Shown piece by piece: positions 1 to 8,388 of a DNA stretch of 19,506 bases (within the stretch, counting starts at the first letter, position 1; each line of letters opens with the position of its first letter). The notes below the pieces were generated by a model that did no database searches, had not been told where the DNA came from, and saw only the letters and a program-made list of their open reading frames with translations. Location: assembly GCA_001800185.1 (NCBI GenBank), contig MGUX01000150.1:1-19506 (forward strand), read 5' to 3'. Source of the DNA: Elusimicrobia bacterium RIFCSPLOWO2_12_FULL_59_9 (lineage in GTDB: Bacteria > Elusimicrobiota > Elusimicrobia > O2-12-FULL-59-9). The position numbers and the translations under genes are program-made.

Positions 1-36
1 CAAGCGTCAGAATGCCGTGGCCTGCGCGTTTGTGCC

Positions 37-61
37 GGGGGCCAGGTCGCGCCCCCCTGGC
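37..61. other. GC-rich inverted repeat at left edge
   Basis: GGGGGC at 37-42 can pair with GCCCCC at 51-56, or alternatively GCCAGG at 41-46 with CCTGGC at 56-61. The two foldings exclude each other. No T run follows on the + strand, so this is at best a weak or Rho-type transcript end for whatever gene lies to the left of the window. Confidence 0.25.
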
Positions 62-94
62 TTATGGTGAAGTTTCAGAACTTCTAAGGATTCC

Positions 95-123
95 TTGACA
101 AAATCGGGTTCATATATTAGGAT
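95..123 (+). promoter_or_regulatory. Sigma70-type promoter of aceB-aceA
   Basis: A perfect -35 box TTGACA (95-100) is followed after 17 bp by TAGGAT (118-123, four of six matches to TATAAT), inside an AT-rich stretch that contrasts with the GC-rich surroundings. Transcription would begin near 130, giving a 5' leader of only about 15 to 27 nt depending on which aceB start is used. No operator palindrome stands out around it. Confidence 0.6.
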
Positions 124-144
124 TAAAAGATAGGGAACTCCGGA

Positions 145-1800
<1,656 letters not shown>

Positions 1801-1816
1801 TATCGGAGAAAAAACC

Positions 1817-3103
1817 ATGACCAGCAACAACCAGAAAACTTTGAAAAATAAATGGATGGCAGACCCCCGCTGGAAAGGGGTGAAGCGCCCCTACACCCCG
1901 GAGGACGTCGCGCGCTTGGCAGGATCCATTCGAGTGGAGCACACGCTCTCGCGCCTGGGCTCCGAGAAGCTTTGGAAGCTCTTGCACTCGACCGATTACG
2001 TCGCGGCCCTGGGGGCCATGACCGGCAATCAAGCCATCCAGCAGGTTCAGGGAGGCCTCAAAGCCATCTACGCCAGCGGCTGGCAGGTCGCCGCCGACGC
2101 CAACTCCGCGGGCGAAATGTACCCGGATCAAAGCCTGTATCCGGCCGACAGCGTGCCCAAGCTCGTGCGCCACATCAACAACGCCTTGACCAGGGCCGAC
2201 CAAATTCAGCACGCCAGTGGAGCCGGCGCGCTAGACTGGTTCGCGCCCATCATCGCCGACGCCGAGGCTGGTTTCGGAGGCACGCTCAACGCCTACGAGA
2301 TCATGAAGGCGATGATCGAATCGGGCGTGGCCGGAGTGCACTTCGAAGACCAGCTTTCTTCGGTCAAAAAATGCGGCCATATGGGCGGCAAAGTTCTGGT
2401 GCCGACGCGGGAGTTCATCCAAAAGTTGACGGCGGCGCGTTTGGCCGCGGATGTCTTGGACGTGCCGGCGGTGTTGATCGCGCGGACCGACGCCAACTCG
2501 GCGAAGCTCATTACCGGCGACGTCGATTCCGCCGACCGCCCCTTCTTGACGGGCGAGCGGACTCCCGAGGGCTTTTTCGCGATCCGGGGAGGCCTCGATA
2601 TGGCCATCGCGAGGGGGCTTGCCTTCGCCCCGTATGCGGACCTGCTCTGGTGCGAAACCTCGGAGCCGAATATCGAGGAAGCCAGGCGATTCGCGGAGGG
2701 GATTCATAAGAGATTTCCGGAAAAACTGCTGGCCTACAATTGTTCCCCCTCCTTCAATTGGAATCTGAAATTGGAAGCCTCCGTCATCGCCAAGTTCCAG
2801 AGAGAACTGGGGGCGATGGGATACAAATTCCAATTCGTCACCCTGGCCGGATTCCACTCGCTCAATCATTCCATGTTTGAGCTGGCCCGAGCCTACGGGG
2901 AACGCGGCATGACGGCCTACGCCGCTCTCCAGGCGGGCGAATTCCGGAGCGAGGAAATGGGCTTTTCCGCCGTGCGGCATCAGCAATTTGTGGGAACCGG
3001 CTACTTCGACCAGGTCTCCCAGGTCATCGGCGGCAATGAGTCCTCCACCCTGGCGCTGAAGGATTCAACGGAGGAAGCCCAATTCCGCCAACAAAACCCC
3101 TAA
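1817..3103 (+). CDS. aceA: Isocitrate lyase
   Basis: Splits isocitrate into glyoxylate and succinate, the branch-point step of the glyoxylate bypass, supplying the glyoxylate used by the adjacent malate synthase. The 428-aa length matches bacterial isocitrate lyases of the short (E. coli-like) class. Visible signatures are KKCGHMGGKVLVPT with catalytic Cys at residue 186, LIARTDANSAKLI, LLWCETSEPN, NCSPSFNW, and the C-terminal GTGYFDQVSQVIGG block followed by STEEAQF. A good Shine-Dalgarno (CGGAGA, 1804-1809) sits 7 nt before the ATG. The second gene of the aceB-aceA operon, it ends at an inverted repeat that probably stops transcription. No isocitrate dehydrogenase kinase/phosphatase gene (aceK) lies next to it, so flux at the branch point must be controlled differently or from elsewhere. 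Confidence 0.97.
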   Translation: MTSNNQKTLKNKWMADPRWKGVKRPYTPEDVARLAGSIRVEHTLSRLGSEKLWKLLHSTDYVAALGAMTGNQAIQQVQGGLKAIYASGWQVAADANSAGEMYPDQSLYPADSVPKLVRHINNALTRADQIQHASGAGALDWFAPIIADAEAGFGGTLNAYEIMKAMIESGVAGVHFEDQLSSVKKCGHMGGKVLVPTREFIQKLTAARLAADVLDVPAVLIARTDANSAKLITGDVDSADRPFLTGERTPEGFFAIRGGLDMAIARGLAFAPYADLLWCETSEPNIEEARRFAEGIHKRFPEKLLAYNCSPSFNWNLKLEASVIAKFQRELGAMGYKFQFVTLAGFHSLNHSMFELARAYGERGMTAYAALQAGEFRSEEMGFSAVRHQQFVGTGYFDQVSQVIGGNESSTLALKDSTEEAQFRQQNP

Positions 3104-3127
3104 CCCGAATTCCTCAACCGGGGTTTT
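3093..3127 (+). terminator. Probable terminator after aceA
   Basis: AAAACCCC (3093-3100) and GGGGTTTT (3120-3127) form an 8-bp inverted repeat around the aceA stop codon, with a 19-nt loop. A shorter alternative pairs CCCG (3104-3107) with CGGG (3119-3122) just before TTTT (3124-3127), which is closer to an intrinsic terminator. The loop region begins with the same 11 bases as the palindromic spacer at 7201. Confidence 0.45.
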
Positions 3128-3139
3128 CGGGCTGATTCG

Positions 3140-3169
3140 TTGACATTCTCAGACCAAAATTAGTTTAAT
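3140..3169 (+). promoter_or_regulatory. Promoter directly in front of hpf
   Basis: TTGACA (3140-3145) is a perfect -35 box, and TTTAAT (3164-3169) matches TATAAT at five of six positions with an 18-bp spacer. Transcription would start about 3176, one or two bases before the hpf ATG at 3178. There is no convincing Shine-Dalgarno between them, so the transcript may be leaderless or nearly so. This probably drives hpf and perhaps the genes after it. Confidence 0.55.
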
Positions 3170-3177
3170 GGTCCTGG

Positions 3178-3708
3178 ATGAAAATTCATATCGCCGGGCG
3201 GCATATCAAGCTGACCACCGCCATCAAGAGCTACGTTGAAGAAAAGGTCGGCAAAGCCCAGAAATATTTCGACCATTTGATATGGGCCCAGGTTATTTTG
3301 TCCATTCAAAAGCAGACCCACACGGCCGAAATCGTCATCCACGCCTCCCGCCAAACCTTCCGCGCCCAGGCCAAGGGCGGCGATTTATATTCGGCCATCG
3401 ATTTGGCGTCGGATAAAATCGACACCCAGCTCAGAAAGCATAAAGAGCGCCTGCGGGAGCACAAAAACCGGGTCAGCATGTCCCACATGGCGGAGGAGAT
3501 CATCCCCCGGGCGCATATTTCGGTGATTAAGCAAGTGGAGCTCAAGCCCATGAGCGTGGAAGATGCCGCGAGACAGATGGAAAACCTGGGTTATAATTTT
3601 TGGCTGTTCCAGGAAATAAGCACCCGCCAACTGCAAGTCGTCTTTCGCCGCCTGGACAACACCTATGGACTGCTTCAGCCGGTCAAGAGGGGCCAAACGG
3701 TCGCCTAG
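3178..3708 (+). CDS. hpf: Long-form ribosome hibernation promoting factor
   Basis: Binds the small ribosomal subunit and pairs 70S ribosomes into inactive 100S dimers when growth slows. The 176-aa protein has both parts of the long form: an N-terminal S30AE/sigma-54 modulation domain (about residues 1-100, starting MKIHIAGRHIKLT), a basic linker, and a C-terminal dimerisation domain (about 115-170) with LKPMSVEDAARQMENLGYNF and RRLDNTYGLLQP. The short RMF-dependent HPF of gammaproteobacteria lacks that second domain. The gene heads the HprK/RapZ/PTS block; hpf (often with rpoN) sits beside these genes in many bacteria. A 134-bp gap separates it from hprK, and I see no gene or clear signal in that gap. 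The start ATG has no good ribosome-binding site, consistent with a leaderless transcript. Confidence 0.93.
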   Translation: MKIHIAGRHIKLTTAIKSYVEEKVGKAQKYFDHLIWAQVILSIQKQTHTAEIVIHASRQTFRAQAKGGDLYSAIDLASDKIDTQLRKHKERLREHKNRVSMSHMAEEIIPRAHISVIKQVELKPMSVEDAARQMENLGYNFWLFQEISTRQLQVVFRRLDNTYGLLQPVKRGQTVA

Positions 3709-3842
3709 TGCGCGGATGCTTCACCCATCGACCCGTTGACGCAATCCTCCAAACCCACGGCGGGGCGCATTCTGCGATCCGCCCAGCCCTTTTAAAGGAC
3801 CAGATGCGCCCGAAGCCGGCAAGAGCATAAGGGGGTAAGACC

Positions 3843-4796
3843 ATGCCCGCTTTGACCGTCGAACAGATTCTAAAAGACGAGAGAGCCCCGCTGAAGCTCA
3901 AGGTGGTTTGCGGCGGCCCCTCGCTTAAAAGAAAGGTCGTCGTCCCGGACGCCAACCGGCCGGGCCTCGCTTTGGCGGGATATCTCAAGCATTTCCGTTC
4001 CGAGCGCGTCCAAGTCATCGGCCGCGGAGAAAACAACTACTGCCAGCAGGAAAACCCAAAAACGCTCTTCAAGAATCTCAACCGTATGCTGGCAAAACCC
4101 GACATCCCTTTCTTGGTGATCACCCGCGATCTGCCGGCCCCAAAAATCGTGATCGAAGCCTGCCGCCGGGCGAAAGTCGCCCTGCTGAAAACGGAAATGG
4201 AAACCGCGCAGTTCGTGGGAGAACTCACCGCTTATTTGGAAGACCGCCTCTCCCCTTCTACGACAGTCCACGGCGTCTTGGTGGACGTTTACGGCATGGG
4301 GGTCCTCATCCAGGGGGAGTCCGGCATCGGCAAATCGGAGTGCGCTTTGGAGCTTTTAAAACGCGGGCACATCCTGGTCAGCGACGATGCCGTCAACGTC
4401 ATCCATAAGCGGGGCGATACTCTCATCGGATCTTGTCCCGAGCCCTTGCGGCATTTTATGGAGGTGCGCGGCCTGGGCATCATCGACGTCAAGCTTTTAT
4501 TTGGAATCGGCGCCGTTTTGGACCGCTCCCGCATCGAACTGATTATCAACCTGGTGGCCTGGGATCCCTCCAAGCAATACGAGAGAACCGGCCTTCTGGA
4601 GGAAACGATAAGCACCCTCAACGTCTCGCTGCCGATGGTGCGCATCCCCGTATCTCCCGGCAGGAATCTAGCCATCTTGATCGAGGTCGCCGCTCTCAAT
4701 CAAAGATTGAAAACCAGGGGTTATTTCAGCGCGCAAAATTTCAACGAACGGCTGATACGAAGAATGCGCAAAAATGCCAAACACGCGGACTCATAA
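3843..4796 (+). CDS. hprK: HPr kinase/phosphorylase
   Basis: Phosphorylates HPr on Ser46 with ATP or PPi and can reverse the reaction by phosphorolysis, tuning PTS activity to energy state. The 317-aa length is typical. An N-terminal HprK_N domain (about 1-130) is followed by the catalytic domain: VHGVLVDVYGMGVLI, Walker A GESGIGKS at 158-165, SDDAV, and the family signature EVRGLGIIDVKLLFGIGAV near 208-226. The start is supported by a strong purine-rich site (AAGGGGGTAAG) ahead of the ATG. Its 3' end overlaps rapZ by 23 bp, so the two are translationally linked. Its substrate HPr, with the matching serine, lies downstream in the same block. Confidence 0.96.
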   Translation: MPALTVEQILKDERAPLKLKVVCGGPSLKRKVVVPDANRPGLALAGYLKHFRSERVQVIGRGENNYCQQENPKTLFKNLNRMLAKPDIPFLVITRDLPAPKIVIEACRRAKVALLKTEMETAQFVGELTAYLEDRLSPSTTVHGVLVDVYGMGVLIQGESGIGKSECALELLKRGHILVSDDAVNVIHKRGDTLIGSCPEPLRHFMEVRGLGIIDVKLLFGIGAVLDRSRIELIINLVAWDPSKQYERTGLLEETISTLNVSLPMVRIPVSPGRNLAILIEVAALNQRLKTRGYFSAQNFNERLIRRMRKNAKHADS

Positions 4797-5634
4797 ATTT
4801 TTCATCGTCACGGGCCTTTCGGGCGCCGGCAAAAGTCAGGCCCTGAAAATTTTCGAGGATTTCGGCTTTTTTTGCGTGGATAACCTGCCTTTGAAGCTGC
4901 TGCCGCAATTCTCGAGGCTTGTGGGCCAGGCGCCGCACCTCCATCAGGCGGCTTTGGGAATCGACATCCGCGAAAGGGGTTTTTTCAAAGAGTTTCGCCA
5001 ATCGCTCCAGCAGCTTGCCGGCCGCGGAATACGCCACCGCATCCTGTTTCTGGAAGCCTCCAAAGAAGTTCTGGTCCAGCGTTTTTCGGAAACCCGGCAT
5101 CGCCACCCTCTGGGCAACAATCTGCTCAAGGCCATCGACCAGGAAACCAGGCTGCTGACCGACATCAAGGGCCTGGCCGACAAGGTGGTCGACACATCCA
5201 ACCTGACGCTGGGGGAGCTCAAAGAGTGGATCTCCAGCCTCCTGGAGCTTAAACGCGCCAGAGAAATGATTTTATCCGTGGTATCGTTCGGGTACAAGCA
5301 CGGCCTGCCGATGGACAGCGATATTTTGTTCGACGTTCGCTTCCTGCCCAACCCGCATTACGTCAAAAACCTCCGGCGCAAAACGGGCTTGGACAAGCCG
5401 GTGCAGAAATTCATCTTGAGTTTCCCCATCTCCAGGCAATTTCTCAAGAATACCCTCAATTTGCTTTCTCTGACTCTTCCGCATTATGTCAAGGAAGGCA
5501 AATCCTATTTAACCATCGGGATCGGCTGCACGGGCGGCCGGCACCGCAGCGTCTACTTCGCCCAGGCCGTCGCCAAAGCCTTAAGGGAACAAGGCCTGAT
5601 CGTCAAGGAGTTTCACCGCGACATCGCCAAATGA
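4774..5634 (+). CDS. rapZ: RapZ-family nucleotide-binding protein
   Basis: A P-loop protein of the RapZ (YvcJ/YhbJ) family. In E. coli, RapZ delivers the sRNA GlmZ to RNase E and senses glucosamine-6-phosphate; in Firmicutes the homologue affects cell-envelope and competence functions. The 286-aa length is standard. Walker A GLSGAGKS lies at residues 14-21, followed by FFCVDNLPLKLL, with VRFLPNPHYV mid-protein and the diagnostic GCTGGRHRSVYFAQ near the C-terminus. The ATG lies inside hprK (23-bp overlap) and no later start fits, because the P-loop begins at residue 14. The hprK-rapZ pairing recurs widely and suggests joint control of PTS and cell-wall sugar metabolism. Whether an sRNA partner exists here cannot be told from the window. 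Confidence 0.95.
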   Translation: MPNTRTHKFFIVTGLSGAGKSQALKIFEDFGFFCVDNLPLKLLPQFSRLVGQAPHLHQAALGIDIRERGFFKEFRQSLQQLAGRGIRHRILFLEASKEVLVQRFSETRHRHPLGNNLLKAIDQETRLLTDIKGLADKVVDTSNLTLGELKEWISSLLELKRAREMILSVVSFGYKHGLPMDSDILFDVRFLPNPHYVKNLRRKTGLDKPVQKFILSFPISRQFLKNTLNLLSLTLPHYVKEGKSYLTIGIGCTGGRHRSVYFAQAVAKALREQGLIVKEFHRDIAK

Positions 5635-5664
5635 GCGTTGACCACTCCAACTTGGAGGCACAGG

Positions 5665-6108
5665 GTGATTAATTTCATTATTATCACGCATGGGGAATTC
5701 GGCGCCTACCTGGTCGAGGCGGCGGAAGGCATCGTCGGCGCCCAGGCCGAAGGGGTCAGGGCGGTGACCGTCCGCTCGCGCCAAAGCCTGCAGGAAATCC
5801 GCGGGCAGCTTGAGTCGCATATCCACGAGCTGCAATCGCCTCAAGGCCTGATCATCTTCACGGACATCGTCGGAGGCACCGCCAACAACATCGCCCTGCC
5901 TTTGGTCGTCAATCTTTCGAAAACGACGGTGATCAGCGGCGTCAACCTTTATATGCTGATTTCGGCTTTCAGCCACCGGCAGAGCTTCTCTTTCGACGAT
6001 CTGACGCAGAAAGTTCTGGAGGACTCCAAGAAATCCATCCAGGACACCAAAAAATTGCTGCTTGCCAAAAGCGCGCCGGATAATTCTTCAAAAGCGGAGG
6101 CGCCATGA
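5665..6108 (+). CDS. PTS mannose-family EIIA component
   Basis: Accepts a phosphate from HPr on a histidine and passes it to EIIB. I place the start at GTG 5665 rather than the upstream in-frame TTG 5638. GGAGG at 5654-5658 lies 6 nt before the GTG, and the resulting N-terminus (VINFIIITHGEFGAYLVEAA) fits the family, putting the phosphorylatable His at residue 9. The product is 147 aa, matching a stand-alone EIIA domain of the mannose/fructose/sorbose family. The block TDIVGGTANNIAL is also typical. The last codons overlap eiiB through ATGA, so the two are translationally coupled. It is about 30 bp from rapZ. It could act in transport with the neighbouring EIIC/EIID or as a regulatory phosphoprotein. 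Confidence 0.9.
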   Translation: MINFIIITHGEFGAYLVEAAEGIVGAQAEGVRAVTVRSRQSLQEIRGQLESHIHELQSPQGLIIFTDIVGGTANNIALPLVVNLSKTTVISGVNLYMLISAFSHRQSFSFDDLTQKVLEDSKKSIQDTKKLLLAKSAPDNSSKAEAP

Positions 6109-6575
6109 CCGCAAACTTATTTGTCCGCGTGGACGACCGGCTGGTGCACGGCCAAATTGTCGAAGGCTGGCTGCCTTATTTGAAAGTTCATCGGGTCGTG
6201 GTGGTATCGGAGGAGGCTGCGGCCGACCCCATCCAGCGAACGTTAATGAAGCTGGCGGTTCCCGAAAGCATCCAGCTTAAAATATTGTCCGTCGACGCGG
6301 CCGCGGCCGAACTCAGCGAGTCCGGCCAGGTCAAGACTCTTGTTCTGGTGCCCAGCCCTCAAGAGGCGCTGGCCTTGCTCGAAAAAGGCATTGCCTTCGA
6401 GTCCCTCAACGTCGGAGGGCTCCACTATAACGCCGGGAAAGTCCAATTGGGCAAAGCCATTTTTTTAAGCGACACCGACAGGAGCGCCCTCAAAAGCATC
6501 GCCGAAAAGGGCGTTTCTCTTGAAGGCAGAGCCGTGCCGAGCGACCCGGTGACCAACCCCGCTGAGCAACTCTAA
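6105..6575 (+). CDS. PTS mannose-family EIIB component
   Basis: Takes phosphate from EIIA on His15 and transfers it to the incoming sugar. The 156-aa protein opens with the family signature VRVDDRLVHGQIVEGW, with the active-site His at residue 15, exactly the family position. Further features are VVVSEEAAADP and NVGGLHYNAGKVQLGKAIFLS. The ATG overlaps the stop of the EIIA gene by 4 bp, with GGAGG at 6096-6100. The EIIC gene begins at the base after this stop codon, so all three are probably translated together. The active site is intact, so the component should be competent for phosphotransfer. Confidence 0.94.
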   Translation: MTANLFVRVDDRLVHGQIVEGWLPYLKVHRVVVVSEEAAADPIQRTLMKLAVPESIQLKILSVDAAAAELSESGQVKTLVLVPSPQEALALLEKGIAFESLNVGGLHYNAGKVQLGKAIFLSDTDRSALKSIAEKGVSLEGRAVPSDPVTNPAEQL

Positions 6576-7193
6576 ATGGACTGGTTTTTAATCACGCTGC
6601 CGGGATTGTGCCTGCTGATCGCGTTGGTGGATCTGGACGCGATGCACGCCGGTCAGTTTATGCTGGCGCGCCCCATCATCCTGGGTCCCGTGCTCGGCTG
6701 CCTGCTGGGTCGTCTGGGCGATGGAATTTGGATGGGCATCCTCATGGAGCTCTATTGCCTGGAGACGCTGCCCCTCGGCCATATCATTCCCCCCAACGCC
6801 GCCGTGGCCGTCGGCTCCACGATGATGCTGCTCAGCGCGCCCCATCCCTTGGCCGCGCCGTTGGCGTTCCCGGCGGGCTTGAGCCTGGGGCACTTGTTTT
6901 CGCGCGTTGAGGCCGCCATCCGCCGCCGGCGCAATGGGTGGATGCGCTCTTTGGAACAGCTCATCGCCACCGGCAAGCGAGTCCCCTGGCGTCTTTGGTT
7001 GGCAAAAAGCCTGGGCATCCATGTTCTGGCCGTCGGCGTTTTTTTGTACGTCGCCGCGATGACCGTGAACCCCTCCCTGGACCTGCTTTGGCAGTGGGCG
7101 CCGAGTGAAATACGGCTGGGGTTTGAAAAGGCCTTCGAGTGGGCTCCGTGGGTCGGCGGCACCTCGCTGATTTATGTTTTCCGCCCCAAATAG
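6576..7193 (+). CDS. PTS mannose-family EIIC membrane component (short)
   Basis: One of the two membrane proteins of a mannose-type permease. The 205-aa product is hydrophobic, with likely membrane segments near residues 3-20, 30-55, 70-100 and 140-163. It shows the family pattern of RPIILGPVLGCLLGRLGDG followed by an ME-containing helix and PPNAAVAVGS. It is clearly shorter than E. coli ManY (about 266 aa) and appears to lack the last membrane region. The gene starts immediately after the EIIB stop without a clear Shine-Dalgarno, so it probably depends on coupling. The stop is followed 7 bp later by a palindrome-rich spacer, which might have replaced the original 3' end; that is inference. 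Family assignment is good, transport competence unproven. Confidence 0.85.
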   Translation: MDWFLITLPGLCLLIALVDLDAMHAGQFMLARPIILGPVLGCLLGRLGDGIWMGILMELYCLETLPLGHIIPPNAAVAVGSTMMLLSAPHPLAAPLAFPAGLSLGHLFSRVEAAIRRRRNGWMRSLEQLIATGKRVPWRLWLAKSLGIHVLAVGVFLYVAAMTVNPSLDLLWQWAPSEIRLGFEKAFEWAPWVGGTSLIYVFRPK

Positions 7194-7200
7194 ACGACTT

Positions 7201-7370
7201 ACCCGAATTCCCCAGTTGGGGAATTCCCTGCTCAGTGCGCAGGACGGGCTTCGCCCTGGGTTACCTCGTGCAGCATTGTCGCAGAGCTCCAACGCAGCAC
7301 GCCCTGCGGGAATTCTGCGCATTCGGGTGCGTCGCGTTGAGACGGCAATTGCGCTTCAATTGCAGAATTC
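7201..7370. repeat. Palindrome-rich intergenic element in the PTS operon
   Basis: The 183-bp spacer between EIIC and EIID carries nested inverted repeats. GAATTCCCC (7205-7213) and GGGGAATTC (7218-7226) form a perfect 9-bp hairpin with loop AGTT. GGGC/GCCC (7246-7256) forms a hairpin with loop TTC. GCAATTG (7345-7351) pairs with CAATTGC (7357-7363), and GAATTCTGC (7310-7318) with GCAGAATTC (7362-7370). ACCCGAAT (7201-7208) and ATTCGGGT (7321-7328) are inverted ends of a 128-bp unit. GAATTC occurs four times. The first 21 bases resemble 3103-3123 after aceA. It looks like a small folded repeat, perhaps an RNA-processing site or partial terminator, with no coding capacity that I can support. 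Confidence 0.55.
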
Positions 7371-7376
7371 AGGTTT

Positions 7377-8111
7377 ATGGACCTAAAAAACCAGGTTAAA
7401 CTTTTTTTGAAATCCTTTTTTCTGCCCTCTTTTTGGAACGATCAGGGAATGCAGAACATCGGCTTTTTGTTTTGCCTGGACGGGTGGCTCACGGAGCGGC
7501 TGAAGCTCGACGGCGCGAAGTTGAAGGAAGCCCGCAGCCGCCACCTGGAATTCTTCAACACCCATCCGGTCATGTCCGGCATGGTCCTGGGCGTCACTTG
7601 CGCTTTCGAAGAAAACCGGAAGGCGCCCCAAGCCATTAAGAGGGCTCTAAGCTCTTCTTTGGCGGCCATCGGCGACCGGGCTTTCGGCAGCATCTTAAGA
7701 CCCCTGGGCGCGGCGGTCAGCTTGAGCCTCTGCGCCCTCGCCTCCGGCTGGCCGCTTCCCTGCCTGGCCTGGCTGCTGGGAACCTCCTACCTTTGCCTGT
7801 ACAACTGGCCCGCCTTGCGCATCCGCTGGAGCGGCATCGCCATGGGCTACGGGCTTCAGGAAAAAATCGTGATGACGCTCAGCGAAAAAGGGTGGCAGCG
7901 GAAAATGGAACTCGCCCGCCGCTTCGGCTTCGCGGTCTCGATTCTTCTGGTCATGGGTTTTGCCTGGATGACCCGGCGCGGCGACTTCGCGAAGCCGCTT
8001 TTCTTCGTGGCGGCCTTATTCGTCTTAAAGCGCTACTACTGGTCGGCCGCCAGAATTCACGCAGCCGCCATCATGGTGGCCATCCTGTTGGGGCTCGGCG
8101 GTTACTTTTGA
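7377..8111 (+). CDS. PTS mannose-family EIID membrane component
   Basis: Second membrane protein of the mannose-type permease, partner of EIIC. The 244-aa product begins with the conserved amphipathic region SFFLPSFWNDQGMQNIGFLF (residues 13-32). It then has EFFNTHPVMSGMVLG (58-72) and AIGDRAFGSILRPLGAA (97-113), all recognisable IID motifs. Three or four hydrophobic segments lie in the C-terminal half (about 110-142, 186-197, 208-216, 227-243). It is shorter than typical IID proteins (about 270-300 aa). It is separated from EIIC by the palindromic spacer and followed 10 bp later by the HPr gene. No clear Shine-Dalgarno precedes the ATG (AGGTTT only), so expression relative to EIIC may be reduced. 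Confidence 0.88.
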   Translation: MDLKNQVKLFLKSFFLPSFWNDQGMQNIGFLFCLDGWLTERLKLDGAKLKEARSRHLEFFNTHPVMSGMVLGVTCAFEENRKAPQAIKRALSSSLAAIGDRAFGSILRPLGAAVSLSLCALASGWPLPCLAWLLGTSYLCLYNWPALRIRWSGIAMGYGLQEKIVMTLSEKGWQRKMELARRFGFAVSILLVMGFAWMTRRGDFAKPLFFVAALFVLKRYYWSAARIHAAAIMVAILLGLGGYF

Positions 8112-8121
8112 GGCGCAGCGC

Positions 8122-8388
8122 ATGATCAAAGAGGAATTCGCCGTCACCAATCGATTGGGGCTGCATGCCCGGCCGGCGGCGCTTTTGGTCCAGACGGCCA
8201 GCAAATTCAAGGCCAAGATCGACATCCGAAAAGAGGAGCAGGTCGTCAACGGAAAAAGCGTCATGGGGCTTCTCATGCTGGCCGCGGAAAACGGCAGCCG
8301 GCTGGTCATCTCCTGCGACGGCGAGGATGAAAAAGAGGCGATGAACTCCATCCGCTCGCTGTTTGCGAACAAATTCGAGGAAGATTAA
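8122..8388 (+). CDS. ptsH: Phosphocarrier protein HPr
   Basis: Small (88 aa) cytoplasmic phosphocarrier passing phosphate from Enzyme I to EIIA. The active-site motif GLHARPAA places His at residue 15, and NGKSVMGLLML places the regulatory Ser at residue 46, both at the canonical positions. Because HprK is encoded in the same block, this HPr can be phosphorylated on both residues. The Ser46 form is known to impair EI-dependent phosphorylation and, in Firmicutes, to signal catabolite repression. Its stop codon overlaps the Enzyme I start by one base (TAATG), so the two are coupled. AGGCG lies just ahead of the ATG at a workable spacing. Confidence 0.97.
   Translation: MIKEEFAVTNRLGLHARPAALLVQTASKFKAKIDIRKEEQVVNGKSVMGLLMLAAENGSRLVISCDGEDEKEAMNSIRSLFANKFEED

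Noticed and set aside
1852..2709. 285-codon + strand frame inside aceA
   Set aside because: Arg/Gly/Ala-rich translation in a shifted frame of a clear isocitrate lyase gene; no family motifs and no start signal.
2231..2986. 251-codon - strand frame opposite aceA
   Set aside because: Antisense shadow of a conserved enzyme gene, with low-information composition.
3709..3842. Possible extra small gene (such as a ptsN-like remnant) between hpf and hprK
   Set aside because: No frame of useful length with motifs, and no EIIA-Ntr-like sequence; it appears to be plain spacer.
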